A stretch of 64,000 nt of DNA, taken from assembly GCA_965276785.1 (NCBI GenBank), contig OZ255629.1, positions 3,658,001-3,722,000 of the forward strand. The letters run 5' to 3'. A program made the translations under genes and the position numbers. Of this stretch, positions 1 through 9,500 are shown piece by piece (within the stretch, counting starts at the first letter, position 1; every line of letters starts with the position of its first letter). This DNA is from LMUY01 sp965276785. Its GTDB lineage: Bacteria > Pseudomonadota > Alphaproteobacteria > Acetobacterales > Acetobacteraceae. Below the pieces are notes generated by a model, which was not told the DNA's origin, searched no databases, and saw only the letters and a list, made by a program, of their open reading frames with translations.

Positions 1-267
1 GAGGGTGGCCAGAACGCGTCGGTCGGCCAATTCCTCATGGACGCGCAGAACTCACTTAACGCGGGCCAGAGCGGCCGGGCGCAGGAAGCCCTGGAGCGGG
101 CGGAGACCGCCATGCTGCAGCGCTCAGTGCCGGCCGATCAAGCCACCACGCCCGACCAAGCACCTGATGTTAAACTGGTTGAAAACGCCCGCGACGATCT
201 GGCCCACCGCGACGTGAACGGGGCCAAGCAGGCGATTTCCGCCGCCATCAACGCGCAGCATTCTTAG
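1..267 (+). CDS. 3' end of a small helical hypothetical protein
   Basis: The reading frame is open from the first base of the window and ends at TAG 265-267, so the true start lies upstream; 88 codons are visible. The protein is rich in Ala, Gln and Glu and looks alpha-helical and soluble, with a segment like GRAQEALERAE near the middle. Small proteins of this kind (a repeated short helix with an ALERAE stretch) occur as uncharacterised proteins in Acetobacteraceae. An internal ATG at 37 is possible but the upstream codons read naturally as protein. No function can be assigned. Confidence 0.6.
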   Translation, partial: EGGQNASVGQFLMDAQNSLNAGQSGRAQEALERAETAMLQRSVPADQATTPDQAPDVKLVENARDDLAHRDVNGAKQAISAAINAQHS

Positions 268-280
268 TCTGGCAAGAGCT

Positions 281-356
281 GTAGGGAGAGTGTAGCGCCT
301 GCAGAACCCACCGGTCGCGGCGAGACGGTGGGTAGCGACCTGCAACCCACCTTACG
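281..356. repeat. Dispersed palindromic element, copy A
   Basis: This is the most diverged of three related elements (others at 16518 and 46870). It starts GTAGGGAGAG, holds the inner pair AACCCACC / GGTGGGT, and ends CCCACCTTACG. The outer ends and the inner arms can pair into a branched hairpin. It lies between two convergent gene ends, as do the other copies, so it could act as a two-sided terminator or be a non-autonomous REP-type element. Confidence 0.7.
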
Positions 357-380
357 CTCTTGCCCGCCGTGACTGCGCCG

Positions 381-2048
381 TTAAGCTTTCGGCAGCCACA
401 CCACGAACCGGGCTCCAATAACCCGCCCAAGCTCATCACGGCGGTTCTCGGCGGCGATGCGCCCCTTGAGCGCCTCCACAATCTGCCGGCTGATCGACAA
501 GCCGAGGCCTGAGTGTTGGCCGAACCGTTCGCTTTGCGGCCGTTCGGTGTAGAACCGGTCGAATACGTGCTCCAGACGCGCCTCCGGCATTCCGGGGCCT
601 TCGTCGTCCACCATGACTTCCACCATCGCGCCAGCGTCCCGGGCGCGCATCACAACCCGGCCGCCATTCGGGCTGAAGCTCTGCGCGTTGCCGATCAAAT
701 TCCGCAGAACCTGCACCAGCCGGTCCTCGACCGCCTGGACCAGCAACGGACCGTCGGGCGCGTCGACCTCAAGCCTTGGCCCACCCTCCGGCCGGGTGGC
801 CACTTCGATTTCCGCCAACAGCCTCAAGATGGCCAGCACGTCCACCGGGCCAGGTGCCGCCCGGCTCAACTCGGCGTCCACCCGGCTGGCATCGCTGATG
901 TCGCTAATCAGCCGGTCGAGCCGCACCACATCCTCCCCGATGATGGCTAGCAGCCGCCGCTGCGACCCGGCGTCCTCGACCCGGCGTAGGGTTTCGATTG
1001 CGCTGCGGATCGAGCTTAGCGGGTTCTTGATTTCGTGCGCGACGTCCGCCGCAAACCGCTCGGTGGCGTCCATCCGCGACCAGAGCGCCTCCGAACTGTC
1101 CCGCAGCGATTGCGCGAGCGCACCCACTTCGTCGCGGCGGCGGAGCAGGGCGGGAGGCACGGCGCCGGCACGGCCATGCCCCTCGCGCATGTCCTGCGCC
1201 GCCTGGTTCAGCCGCAGAATCGGGCGGGCGATGGTGAGCGAGAGGTACCATGACAGCATCACCGTGAACAGCAGCGCCACGCCGAACAGCCCCAGAATGG
1301 ACATGCGGATGCCGACCAGGCTGCTGTCGACTTCCCGCGCATCGCGGGTAAGCTGAATGATGCCCACGGTATGGCGGTTGCGCATCACCGGCTCCGCCAC
1401 CGTCACCAGCAGCCGGTCATCTGCGGTGCGCCGGATGTAGGGCGGCGTTTCCCGAGTCGAATCGCTGCTGGAGAGCTTGAGCTCCGCCTTCACGTCCGGT
1501 TGCCAATCGGGTCCCGCGGCGCCGGGCCCGGTCTCTACGATCGGCGTCTGGCCACGATGGGGAACGATCGAGAGCAGATCGTCATACACCGCCTCGATGG
1601 TGCCTTGCAGATGGCTGCGCTCCGCCGCAGGGGGCAGTGGTTCAGTGTTCACTGCGCCGCCCGGCCCCTCGTGCACCCGGCTGTCGGCGATCACCTGGCC
1701 GTCGTTGCTATACAGCCTGGCTTGGCTGTTCGGGGTCGGATCGGTGAGCCGCCGCAGCAGAGGGCGGGCGATGTCGGGCACCAGCACCGGCTTGTCCGGG
1801 TCGGTTTCGCGCACTGCGCTTTCGCCCAGCGCCCCGGCATAAATGCGCGCCTGCTCGCGCAACGCGGTGACTTCGCTTTCCAGCAGGCCGTTCTGATATT
1901 GGTCGAGATAGAGCAGCGCTGCCACCAGCAGCGCCAGCGGGACCACGTTGACCAGCAGGATGCGCCGTAGCAAAGGCGATACCCACCGCCGGGCGAGCGC
2001 GCGATGGGTTACCGGGAGCGGCGGCGGCGGATGCCCAATGTCGGGCAA
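381..2048 (-). CDS. chvG: ChvG-type sensor histidine kinase
   Basis: Inner-membrane sensor kinase of the alphaproteobacterial ChvG/ChvI (ExoS/BvrS) envelope and acid-stress system. Visible order: membrane segment at about residues 28-48, a periplasmic stimulus-sensing domain to about 247, a second membrane segment 248-272, HAMP, then the dimerisation box with phospho-accepting His338 (DVAHEIKNP), and ATPase boxes NLIGNAQSFSP, DDEGPGMP and GLGLS. The length (555 aa) is normal. It follows chvI directly: the chvI TGA is immediately followed by the TTG start, and no ATG/GTG fits better. In many relatives hprK and PTS genes follow; here a convergent unrelated gene follows instead. Confidence 0.92.
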   Translation of the reverse strand: MPDIGHPPPPLPVTHRALARRWVSPLLRRILLVNVVPLALLVAALLYLDQYQNGLLESEVTALREQARIYAGALGESAVRETDPDKPVLVPDIARPLLRRLTDPTPNSQARLYSNDGQVIADSRVHEGPGGAVNTEPLPPAAERSHLQGTIEAVYDDLLSIVPHRGQTPIVETGPGAAGPDWQPDVKAELKLSSSDSTRETPPYIRRTADDRLLVTVAEPVMRNRHTVGIIQLTRDAREVDSSLVGIRMSILGLFGVALLFTVMLSWYLSLTIARPILRLNQAAQDMREGHGRAGAVPPALLRRRDEVGALAQSLRDSSEALWSRMDATERFAADVAHEIKNPLSSIRSAIETLRRVEDAGSQRRLLAIIGEDVVRLDRLISDISDASRVDAELSRAAPGPVDVLAILRLLAEIEVATRPEGGPRLEVDAPDGPLLVQAVEDRLVQVLRNLIGNAQSFSPNGGRVVMRARDAGAMVEVMVDDEGPGMPEARLEHVFDRFYTERPQSERFGQHSGLGLSISRQIVEALKGRIAAENRRDELGRVIGARFVVWLPKA

Positions 2049-2750
2049 TCAACTCTCCTTGTAGCGGTAGCCGATGCCGTAGAGCGTCTCGATGTGGTCG
2101 AAGCTGTCGTCTCCGGTGCGGAACTTCTTGCGCACTCGCTTGATGTGGCTGTCGATTGTGCGGTCGTCGACATAGATGTTTTCGCCATACGCGGCGTCGA
2201 TCAGCTGGTCGCGCGACTTCACCATGCCGGGCCGGGCTGCCAGCGCCTTCACCAGCAGGAACTCGGTGACGGTGAGTTGGATGTCGTGCCCGCGCCAGGT
2301 GCATTGATGCTTGGTCTCGTCCAGCACCAGGTCGCCGCGGGCCATGATGCCGCTCGGCGCGGCACCTGAGCCCTCGGCCCGGCTGCTCTCGTTGCGCCGC
2401 AGCAGAGCACGGATGCGCTCGATCAGCAGCCGTTGCGAGAACGGCTTGGTGATGTAGTCGTCCGCCCCGAGCCGCAGCCCCATCAACTGGTCGACCTCCT
2501 CGTCCTTGGAGGTCAGGAAAATCACCGGCATGCTGGACCGCGCGCGGAGTCGCTGCAGCAGTTCGATGCCATCCATCCGCGGCATTTTGATGTCCATCAC
2601 CGCCAAATCCACCGGCCGCGACGTCAGCCCCTGCAGCGCGCTCTCTCCGTCGGTGAAGGTACGGACCTGGAAACCCTCGGCCTCTAGCGTCATGCTCACC
2701 GAGGTGAGAATGTTGCGGTCGTCATCGACCAAGGCAATCGTGTGCTTCAT
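2049..2750 (-). CDS. chvI: ChvI-type response regulator
   Basis: OmpR/PhoB-family transcription factor, partner of the adjacent ChvG. The receiver domain occupies residues 1-120 with the phospho-acceptor Asp53 (AVMDIKMP) and Lys102 (TKPFS); the C-terminal winged helix DNA-binding domain carries the RTIDSHIKRVRKKF recognition region. The length of 233 aa is typical. The start is ATG at 2750. It is the first gene of a two-gene minus-strand operon and is divergent from the HugZ-like gene. In relatives this pair controls envelope, acid adaptation and exopolysaccharide genes; the targets here are unknown. Confidence 0.93.
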   Translation of the reverse strand: MKHTIALVDDDRNILTSVSMTLEAEGFQVRTFTDGESALQGLTSRPVDLAVMDIKMPRMDGIELLQRLRARSSMPVIFLTSKDEEVDQLMGLRLGADDYITKPFSQRLLIERIRALLRRNESSRAEGSGAAPSGIMARGDLVLDETKHQCTWRGHDIQLTVTEFLLVKALAARPGMVKSRDQLIDAAYGENIYVDDRTIDSHIKRVRKKFRTGDDSFDHIETLYGIGYRYKES

Positions 2751-2820
2751 GACTGGCTCCCCGTGGTGAGATTACCATAGGCTCGCGATTGTGGCCGAAT
2801 CTGGATCGGACGGTGAACAC

Positions 2821-3555
2821 ATGGTGGCAGACACGCCGGAACCCTCTCTGCCGCGGCACAACCGGGCGGACATCGTTTGGCAGGCGCGCTGCCTCTTGCG
2901 GCAAGCGCGCGCCGGCACGCTGGCGACGGCAGAGGACGGCCAGCCCTATGCTGCACTCGTTACCCCCGCCCCCGCGCCGGACCTGTCGTTGCTGATGCTG
3001 CTCTCCGGCCTATCCGCCCATACCCGTCACCTGCAGGCGGACGGCCGCTGCGCCTTGATGGTGGCGGGTGAAGCCACCGAGGCCAATCCGCAGACTGCGC
3101 CCCGGCTGACCGTGCTCGGCACCGCCACGTTGGAGCCTGACCCGGTGCTCAACGCCCGCTGGGTGGCGCGCCACCCATACGCCGCATTCTACGCCGATTT
3201 GGGCGATTTCCGCCTGGTTCGCCTGCGCCCGGCCGGGGGCCAGTTCATCGGCGGCTTCGCCAGCGCGCACCGCCTCACCGCGGAGGATCTCACCCCCGAC
3301 CCGGTGGCCGTGGCTGCGCTGGCCGAAGCCGAGCCCGACATACTCGAGCACATGAACACCGACCATCAGGCTGCCATCGCCCGCATGGCCGGCGGTGATG
3401 GCTGGCGCATGGCGGCGGTGGACGTCGACGGGTTCGACCTCCAGCGCGAGGACGCCGTGCAGCGGATCGCTTGGTCAGCCCCGGTGACCAACCCGGACGG
3501 TGTGCGCCGGGAGCTGATTAAGCTCGCACGCGCCGAAGCAGAGCGGCCAGGTTGA
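2821..3555 (+). CDS. HugZ-like FMN-binding split-barrel protein (pyridoxamine 5'-phosphate oxidase-like)
   Basis: A cytoplasmic protein with an N-terminal PNPOx-like split barrel (about residues 15-150, including the TLATAEDGQPYA strand typical of the family) and a C-terminal DUF2470-type domain containing EHMNTDHQ and the INP-like WSAPVTNPDGVRREL. Relatives are annotated HugZ/HutZ and are linked to heme breakdown or heme storage, but many are untested. The frame is open from a GTG at 2791; the ATG at 2821 is preferred because conservation-like sequence begins shortly after. No heme uptake genes are adjacent, so a heme role is inference from family only. Confidence 0.85.
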   Translation: MVADTPEPSLPRHNRADIVWQARCLLRQARAGTLATAEDGQPYAALVTPAPAPDLSLLMLLSGLSAHTRHLQADGRCALMVAGEATEANPQTAPRLTVLGTATLEPDPVLNARWVARHPYAAFYADLGDFRLVRLRPAGGQFIGGFASAHRLTAEDLTPDPVAVAALAEAEPDILEHMNTDHQAAIARMAGGDGWRMAAVDVDGFDLQREDAVQRIAWSAPVTNPDGVRRELIKLARAEAERPG

Positions 3556-3562
3556 TCCGCGC

Positions 3563-4486
3563 TTAATCAGGCAACTCGTCTTCCCGCTCGCTGACCTCCG
3601 GAGCGGTTTGCAGCGCAGCATCAATGTCGCTGCGGAGCGGCATTCCAAGTTGTGCTCCGAGCCTGGTCGCCGACAAGGCGGCGGCGACGGCGGCCCGCCG
3701 CATGGCCGCATCCAGCGGCGCACCCCGGGCGATGGCTGCCGCCAGCACGCCGCTGAAGCAATCGCCGGCGCCCGTGGTATCGCGCATATGGACGGAAAAC
3801 GCCGGCACGTGACGATAGCCGGCCGTGGACATGGATTCGGCGCCCTGCACTCCCATCATGCGCACCACCGCAATGCCCAGTGCGGCCGACAGCGAGGCGG
3901 CGTTGTTGCCGGTACCTAGGTGCTCGGCCGCCCATTTGAGCTCGGTGCTGTTGCCGACCAGCAGGTCCACCTGGGTGAGCGCCGCCGTGTCGATCATGCG
4001 CGGCGGCGAGAACTGCAGCACGACGGGAGAGCCAAGCTGCTTCGCCCGCAGGATAAGCGCCGCGGTCTGGTCCGGCTCGGTCTCCAACTGCACCAGGACG
4101 GTGGTGCCGGGCCCGAGCAAACGGTCTGGCACTTGGTCGGCGCGGGCGGCGCGATTGGCGCCGGGATAGGCGGCGACGGTGGTGTAGCCTTCGCGGTCGA
4201 TGCAGATGGCGGCGCGCCCCGTGGCTTGCGGCACGCGGGCAATGTGGCTCAGCGCCACGCCTGCGGTTGCCAGGCCGGCAAGCGCCTCGTCTGCCAGCAC
4301 GTCGTGGCCCACGGCGCCAACCAGGGTGACGTCGGCGCCATCGCGCGCGGCCGCGACGGCGGCGTTGGCACCCTTGCCGCCGGGTTCGGTGCGCGCGTCG
4401 TCGCTGCGCAGCGTATCGCCCGCGCGCGGCAGCCGGGGGAGCGGGAAGACAAACTCTAGGTTGATGGAACCGAAGATCAGAAGCAT
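3563..4486 (-). CDS. rbsK: Ribokinase, PfkB family
   Basis: Cytoplasmic sugar kinase that would phosphorylate ribose (or a related pentose/nucleoside) with ATP. N-terminal sugar-binding region FGSINLEF, the first PfkB signature around PGGKGANAAVAAAR (residues about 36-50), and the second signature DTTGAGDCFSGVLAA with the catalytic Asp. The length of 307 aa fits ribokinase. The N-terminal GSIN(L/M)E rather than GSIN(M/A)D is a small variation. The gene is monocistronic here, convergent with the HugZ-like gene and divergent from the respiratory operon. No ribose transporter is adjacent. Confidence 0.88.
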   Translation of the reverse strand: MLLIFGSINLEFVFPLPRLPRAGDTLRSDDARTEPGGKGANAAVAAARDGADVTLVGAVGHDVLADEALAGLATAGVALSHIARVPQATGRAAICIDREGYTTVAAYPGANRAARADQVPDRLLGPGTTVLVQLETEPDQTAALILRAKQLGSPVVLQFSPPRMIDTAALTQVDLLVGNSTELKWAAEHLGTGNNAASLSAALGIAVVRMMGVQGAESMSTAGYRHVPAFSVHMRDTTGAGDCFSGVLAAAIARGAPLDAAMRRAAVAAALSATRLGAQLGMPLRSDIDAALQTAPEVSEREDELPD

Positions 4487-4639
4487 GCAGACCGCCGCCT
4501 TGGGTTAAAGCCTCCCGCGCTCACGCCGCTTACCGCTGCGGGCAAGATCCTGCCGGTGTTTGTAGTCTTGTCGAGGCTTGCGCGCTTATGCCAGGTATGG
4601 CGAGCGCCGACGCAAGACCGCCAAGGACAGCCCTCGCTT

Positions 4640-5293
4640 ATGACAGCGATTTTTCGGCCCCGATCGACGCTCATCGCGCGGTCTACCCTCCTCGCCATGG
4701 GGTTGGTGGTGGCGGGCGGCGTGGGGTGGTGGTGGCTGGCGCCGCGGTCGGACTGGGCACGGCGCGTGGGATTCGTGATCGATCAACCAGTGCCGTTCAG
4801 CCATCAGCATCACGTGGCGGGTCTGGGGATTGATTGCCGCTTCTGCCACAGTTCGGTCGAGGTGTCGGCCAAGGCGGGGCTGCCGCCAACCTGGACCTGC
4901 ATGACCTGCCACTCGCAGATTTGGACCAATGCCGACGTGCTGGCGCCGGTGCGAAATAGCCTGGCTGAGGGCAAACCGATCACCTGGGGGCGCGTGAACA
5001 ACCTGCCCGACTATGTCTACTTCAATCACTCGATCCATGTCGCCAAGGGGGTGGGGTGCTCGTCGTGCCATGGGCAAGTCGATACCATGCCGTTGTCGTG
5101 GAAGGCGGCCAGCCTGACGATGCAGTTCTGCCTCAACTGCCACCGCAACCCGGGGCCGCAGTTGCGGCCGGAAAACGCCATCTATGACACAAACTGGGTG
5201 CGCCCGGCCGACATGCCGAAGCCGGCCGCGATGCTGGTGCACTATGGTATTCCCAACCGCACGCTGACGGATTGCTCGATATGCCACCGGTGA
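4640..5293 (+). CDS. actA: Alternative Complex III subunit ActA, pentaheme cytochrome c
   Basis: Membrane-anchored multiheme cytochrome of the quinol:electron-acceptor oxidoreductase ACIII. Five CxxCH heme sites are visible in order: CRFCH, CMTCH, CSSCH, CLNCH and CSICH, matching ActA. An N-terminal signal-anchor (LLAMGLVVAGGVGWWW) places the hemes outside the cytoplasmic membrane. The frame is open from 4556, but ATG 4640 is preferred because AAGGA lies upstream and the anchor begins soon after. It is the first gene of the long respiratory operon; its 3' end overlaps actB by 13 bp. Confidence 0.93.
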   Translation: MTAIFRPRSTLIARSTLLAMGLVVAGGVGWWWLAPRSDWARRVGFVIDQPVPFSHQHHVAGLGIDCRFCHSSVEVSAKAGLPPTWTCMTCHSQIWTNADVLAPVRNSLAEGKPITWGRVNNLPDYVYFNHSIHVAKGVGCSSCHGQVDTMPLSWKAASLTMQFCLNCHRNPGPQLRPENAIYDTNWVRPADMPKPAAMLVHYGIPNRTLTDCSICHR

Positions 5294-8145
5294 GGCCGCG
5301 GCAGTGGCGCGGGCGGCTGGAAGATGCCGAGTTGGTGGCGCGGGAGTTCCCGGTGCTGGCGGCGTCGCTGGCGCGGCCGGAATCACGACGCAACGTGTTG
5401 CGGCTGATGGCGGCGAGCATGGCGCTGGGCGGCCTGGCTGGCTGCGACCCGAGCGCGCCGGATGGGCACTATGTGCCCGCGGTGAACCAAGCGGCGGACA
5501 TCGTGCCCGGACTGCCGAACCGCTACGCCACGGCGCTGGCGGAAGGCGGGGTGGGCGCCGGCATCGTGGTGACGCACGACATGGGCCGCCCGGTGAAGGT
5601 GGAGGGCAACCCGGCGCATCCGGGCAGCCGCGGCGCCACCAGCATCCACGGCCAGGCGGTTCTGCTGGACTTCTACGACCCGGACCGCTCGGTGGGCGTG
5701 CTGAACGCGGGCGACGTGGCGACCTGGCAGGCATTGCTGCGCACCATGCTGGTGCAACGGGCGGTGCTGGCGGCCAACCAGGGCGCCGGGTTCCGCATCC
5801 TCACCGGCCGAGTGGCCTCGCCCACGCTGGGCGCGGCGATCGCCGGGTTGCTGGCGCGCTATCCCAAGGCGCAATGGGTGCAGTGGGAGCCGGTGAGCCG
5901 GGATGCGGTGGGGCGCGGCACGGAACTCGCCTATGGGCGCCGGCTCGACCTGCTGCCGCATGTGGCGGCGGCGGACGTGGTGCTGGCGCTGGAGAGCGAC
6001 CTGATCAGCTCGGCGCCGGGTCATTTGCGGCATGCGCGGGATTTCGCCTCGCGGCGCAATCCGGTGCGGGCGGCAATCAGCCGGGTATATGCGGCCGAAC
6101 CGGTGCCGACGCTGATTGGCGGTGCGGCGGACCATCGCTTTGTCGCCGGGCCGCGCGAGTTGGCGGCGGCAGTGAACGCGCTGGCAGCGGCAATCCTGGG
6201 CGGCAACGGCACGCCGGATGCGCCCGTTTGGGTGGCGCCGGTGGCGGCGGATTTGCGCGCCGCCGGGCCGCACGCGCTGGTGCATGCCGGGCCGGACCTG
6301 CCGGCCGAGGCCCATGCGCTGGTGCACCAAATCAACGAGCGGCTTGGCGGCCGCGGCACCACGTTCGACCTGATCGAGCCGGTGGCGTTCCGGCCTGGCG
6401 ACGAGGCCACGGGGCTGGCGGCGCTGCTGGAGGACATGCGTGGCGGCCGCGTGGACACGCTGCTGATCCTGGACAGCAACCCGGTCTATGCCGCGCCGGG
6501 CTTCCAGGAGGCGCTGGCGCGAGTGACGTTCAGCCTGTCGGCCGCCGCCGCGCCGGACGAGACCGCCCGCGCCGTCGCCTGGCACGTGCCGCACACGCAC
6601 CTGTTCGAAGGGTGGGGCGATATCCGTGGCGACGACGGAACGGTGGCGATCCAGCAGCCGCAAACCCTCCCGCTCTATGACGGACACAGCGCGTTTGAAA
6701 TCCTCGCCCTGTTCGACGACGCGGTGCTGGATGGCACCCCCGTGCGAGACCGCGACGTGGTGCGCGCCGCCTGGCGCAACCAGTTGGACGACGATGCCTG
6801 GTCGGACGCGCTGGCCGCGGGGGTGGTGCCCGGCACGGCGAGCCGGACGGTGGCGGATAAGCCGGTGGAGACCGTGGCGCCGTTGACCGTGCCGCCAGCG
6901 CAGGCGCTGAGCTTGCTGATCCGGCCCGACCCCAATCTTTGGGATGGCCGCTATGCCAACAATCCATGGCTGCAGGAACTGCCGCGGCCGCTGGGCAAGC
7001 TGGTGTGGGACAATCCGCTGCTGATCTCGCCCGGCTTGGCCAGCCGCGCGGGGCTGCAGAACGGGGACGAGGTGGAGCTGACGCTGGCCGGGCAGACGTT
7101 GCCCGCGCCGGTCTGGGTGGTGCCGGGCCAGGCGGCGGATTGCGTGGTGGCATGGCTCGGCGGCGGGCGGACCCAGGCCGGCGCGGTCGGCAACGGCGTG
7201 GGGGTGGATGTGACGCCGTTGCGGGGCCTGGCCGGCGTGCCCAGCCTGACCAAGACCGGCAAGCGGGTGAGCATCGCCAGCACCGACCACCACAACGTGC
7301 TGGAGGTCGAGCGGCAGACGATCGACGCGGTGGTGCGCCATGGCACCCTGGCCGCCTTCACCGCGGAGCACGGTTTCCTGCACGAGGATGGCAGCCAGCC
7401 TTCAATCTACGACCGCAAACCCGGTATCGCGGGCATTCAGTCCGGCGTGCAATGGGGCATGAGCGTGGACCTCAACGCCTGCATCGGTTGCAACGCCTGC
7501 GTGGTCGCCTGCCAGGCGGAGAACAATGTGCCCGTGGTGGGCCGCGACCAAGTACTGATCGGGCGCGAGATGCATTGGCTGCGCATCGACCGCTACTACG
7601 AAGGCCTGGCAGAGAACCCGGACAGCTTCCTGCAGCCCATGCTGTGCATGCATTGCGAAAGCGCACCCTGCGAGCCGGTGTGCCCGGTGGAGGCCTCCAT
7701 CCACGACAGCGAGGGGCTGAACCTGCAGGTGTATAACCGCTGCATCGGCACCCGATTTTGCTCCAACAACTGCCCCTACAAGGTGCGGCGGTTCAATTTC
7801 GGCGCCTGGGCGGCAGAGGAAGCTCGCCCGGCGATCTCGCGCAACCCGGACGTCTCGGTTCGCAGCCGCGGGGTGATGGAGAAATGCACCTTCTGTGTGC
7901 AGCGCATCGCGCAGGCTCGGATTGCGCACGACCGGGACGGCACGCCGGAAGAGGTGGTCACCGCCTGCCAGGCGGCCTGCCCCACGCAGGCGTTCAGCTT
8001 CGGCAACATTAACGACCCGGCGAGCGAGGTGGTTCGTCGCAAGCAAAGCCCGCTCGATTATGCCCTGCTCGCCGACCAAAACACCCGGCCGCGGCTGACC
8101 TACGAGGCGCGCATCATCAACCGCAACCCGGCGGTGAGTGCGTGA
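5281..8145 (+). CDS. actB: Alternative Complex III subunit ActB, iron-sulfur / molybdopterin-family fusion
   Basis: Large extracytoplasmic subunit related to a fused MoCo-oxidoreductase-like B1 domain and a ferredoxin-like B2 domain. The N-terminus carries a twin-arginine-type stretch SRRNVLRLM followed by a lipobox-like GGLAGC. The C-terminal third contains four cysteine clusters for Fe-S centres: CIGCNACVVAC, CMHCESAPCEPVC, CIGTRFCSNNC and CTFCVQ with CQAAC. In characterised ACIII the B1 domain has no molybdenum cofactor. ATG 5281 is chosen over an in-frame TTG at 5272; it lies within the end of actA. The stop overlaps actC (GTGA), so translation is coupled. Confidence 0.93.
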   Translation: MPPVRPRQWRGRLEDAELVAREFPVLAASLARPESRRNVLRLMAASMALGGLAGCDPSAPDGHYVPAVNQAADIVPGLPNRYATALAEGGVGAGIVVTHDMGRPVKVEGNPAHPGSRGATSIHGQAVLLDFYDPDRSVGVLNAGDVATWQALLRTMLVQRAVLAANQGAGFRILTGRVASPTLGAAIAGLLARYPKAQWVQWEPVSRDAVGRGTELAYGRRLDLLPHVAAADVVLALESDLISSAPGHLRHARDFASRRNPVRAAISRVYAAEPVPTLIGGAADHRFVAGPRELAAAVNALAAAILGGNGTPDAPVWVAPVAADLRAAGPHALVHAGPDLPAEAHALVHQINERLGGRGTTFDLIEPVAFRPGDEATGLAALLEDMRGGRVDTLLILDSNPVYAAPGFQEALARVTFSLSAAAAPDETARAVAWHVPHTHLFEGWGDIRGDDGTVAIQQPQTLPLYDGHSAFEILALFDDAVLDGTPVRDRDVVRAAWRNQLDDDAWSDALAAGVVPGTASRTVADKPVETVAPLTVPPAQALSLLIRPDPNLWDGRYANNPWLQELPRPLGKLVWDNPLLISPGLASRAGLQNGDEVELTLAGQTLPAPVWVVPGQAADCVVAWLGGGRTQAGAVGNGVGVDVTPLRGLAGVPSLTKTGKRVSIASTDHHNVLEVERQTIDAVVRHGTLAAFTAEHGFLHEDGSQPSIYDRKPGIAGIQSGVQWGMSVDLNACIGCNACVVACQAENNVPVVGRDQVLIGREMHWLRIDRYYEGLAENPDSFLQPMLCMHCESAPCEPVCPVEASIHDSEGLNLQVYNRCIGTRFCSNNCPYKVRRFNFGAWAAEEARPAISRNPDVSVRSRGVMEKCTFCVQRIAQARIAHDRDGTPEEVVTACQAACPTQAFSFGNINDPASEVVRRKQSPLDYALLADQNTRPRLTYEARIINRNPAVSA

Positions 8146-9500
8146 GCGACGTTCCACTGAGCGCGCTGCCGGTAGTGGAGCCGCGCGAAACCATCACCAG
8201 CATGACCAACCGGGTCAGCGTGGTGCCGTTCCGCGCCGGCGGATGGCTGTGGTGGTGGATGCTGCTGGTGCCGTCGGCCATGCTGTTCGGCCTGGGCGTG
8301 ATCGGGGTGGCTTGGGCGTTCCTGCGCGGCATTCGGGTGTGGGGCAACGATTGGCCGGTGATGTGGGGCTTTCCCATCCTCGCCTATGTGTGGTGGATCG
8401 CGATCGCCTCAGGCGGCACCTTCGTGTCGGCGTTCTTCTTCCTGGTGCGGGTGCAATGGCGCACCTCGGTCAACCGGCTGGCGGAGACGATGACGCTGTT
8501 CGCGGCAGCGGCAGCCGGCGTGTATCCCATCCTGCACTTAGGCCGGCCCTATTTCGCCTACTGGCTGTTCCCCTACCCGAACACGATGACGCTATGGCCG
8601 CAGTGGAAATCCCCCCTGCTATGGGACTTCATGGCGCTGCTGACCTACGTGATCGCCTCCGTGCTGTTCTGGTATCTCGGCCTGATGCCGGACCTGGCCA
8701 CCATGCGCGACCGCGCCCGGTCTCGCTTCGCCCAACTGGCCTATGGCGCCGCCGCTATGGGGTTCCGCGGCAGCAGCACGCAATGGCGCCACCTGAAGGC
8801 GACCTACGGCACGCTGGCGGCGGTGATGGCGCCCTTGGTGGTCTCGGTGCACTCGGTGGTGGGGCTGGACTTCGCCGGGGGTGCAACGCCCGGGTGGCAC
8901 TCCACCGAGTATCCGCCATTCTTCGTGTTCGGCGCGCTGTGGTCGGGGCTCTCGACCGTCACATTGCTGATGTTGGCGTTCCGCCGGCCGCTCGGGCTCA
9001 CCGCGCTGATCACCGAGCGGCACTTGCGCATCATGGCCAAGCTGATGCTGACCAGCAGCCTGCTGATGTCTTACGCCTACGTGCTGGACGCGTTCGAGCC
9101 GTTCTACAGCGGCCAGGACGCTGAGCGGATCCAGTTCGTCAACCGCGTCTTCGGGCCCTATTGGTTCATCTATTGGGGCATGATCTTCTGCAATTGCCTG
9201 TTCCCGCTGGTGCTATGCTTCCGCCGGGTGCGCGCGAGCCATGCGGCGTTGGCGGTGGTGGCGGTGGCTTCGATCGTCGGCATGTGGCTGGAGCGGTTTA
9301 ACATTGTCGAGCTCAGCCTGATGCGCACGCACCTACCCTCGGCTTGGGGCAGCTATACGCCGACGTTTTGGGATTGGGCGGTGTTCGGCGGCACGATCGG
9401 CATGTTCATGACCGGGCTGCTGCTGGCGCTGCGCCTGGTGCCGATCGTGTCGATGTTTGAGATGCGGGAGCTGCTCGCCGAGCAGGGACAGGCGGTATGA
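8142..9500 (+). CDS. actC: Alternative Complex III subunit ActC, NrfD/PsrC-like quinol-binding membrane protein
   Basis: Polytopic membrane subunit of ACIII with about ten hydrophobic segments; NrfD/PsrC family, expected to bind quinol. Recognisable features include the ITSMTNRV N-terminus, the segment around GGATPGWHSTEYPPFFV on a periplasmic-side loop, and VERFNIV-like WLERFNIVELS near the C-terminus. The start GTG at 8142 overlaps the actB stop by four bases and the gene ends in an ATGA overlap with actD. The length of 452 aa is normal for ActC. Confidence 0.93.
   Translation: MSDVPLSALPVVEPRETITSMTNRVSVVPFRAGGWLWWWMLLVPSAMLFGLGVIGVAWAFLRGIRVWGNDWPVMWGFPILAYVWWIAIASGGTFVSAFFFLVRVQWRTSVNRLAETMTLFAAAAAGVYPILHLGRPYFAYWLFPYPNTMTLWPQWKSPLLWDFMALLTYVIASVLFWYLGLMPDLATMRDRARSRFAQLAYGAAAMGFRGSSTQWRHLKATYGTLAAVMAPLVVSVHSVVGLDFAGGATPGWHSTEYPPFFVFGALWSGLSTVTLLMLAFRRPLGLTALITERHLRIMAKLMLTSSLLMSYAYVLDAFEPFYSGQDAERIQFVNRVFGPYWFIYWGMIFCNCLFPLVLCFRRVRASHAALAVVAVASIVGMWLERFNIVELSLMRTHLPSAWGSYTPTFWDWAVFGGTIGMFMTGLLLALRLVPIVSMFEMRELLAEQGQAV

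Noticed and set aside
5383..7383. Long antisense frame (666 codons) opposite actB
   Set aside because: It lies wholly within a strongly recognised gene and is a by-product of high GC codon bias; its translation has no family features.
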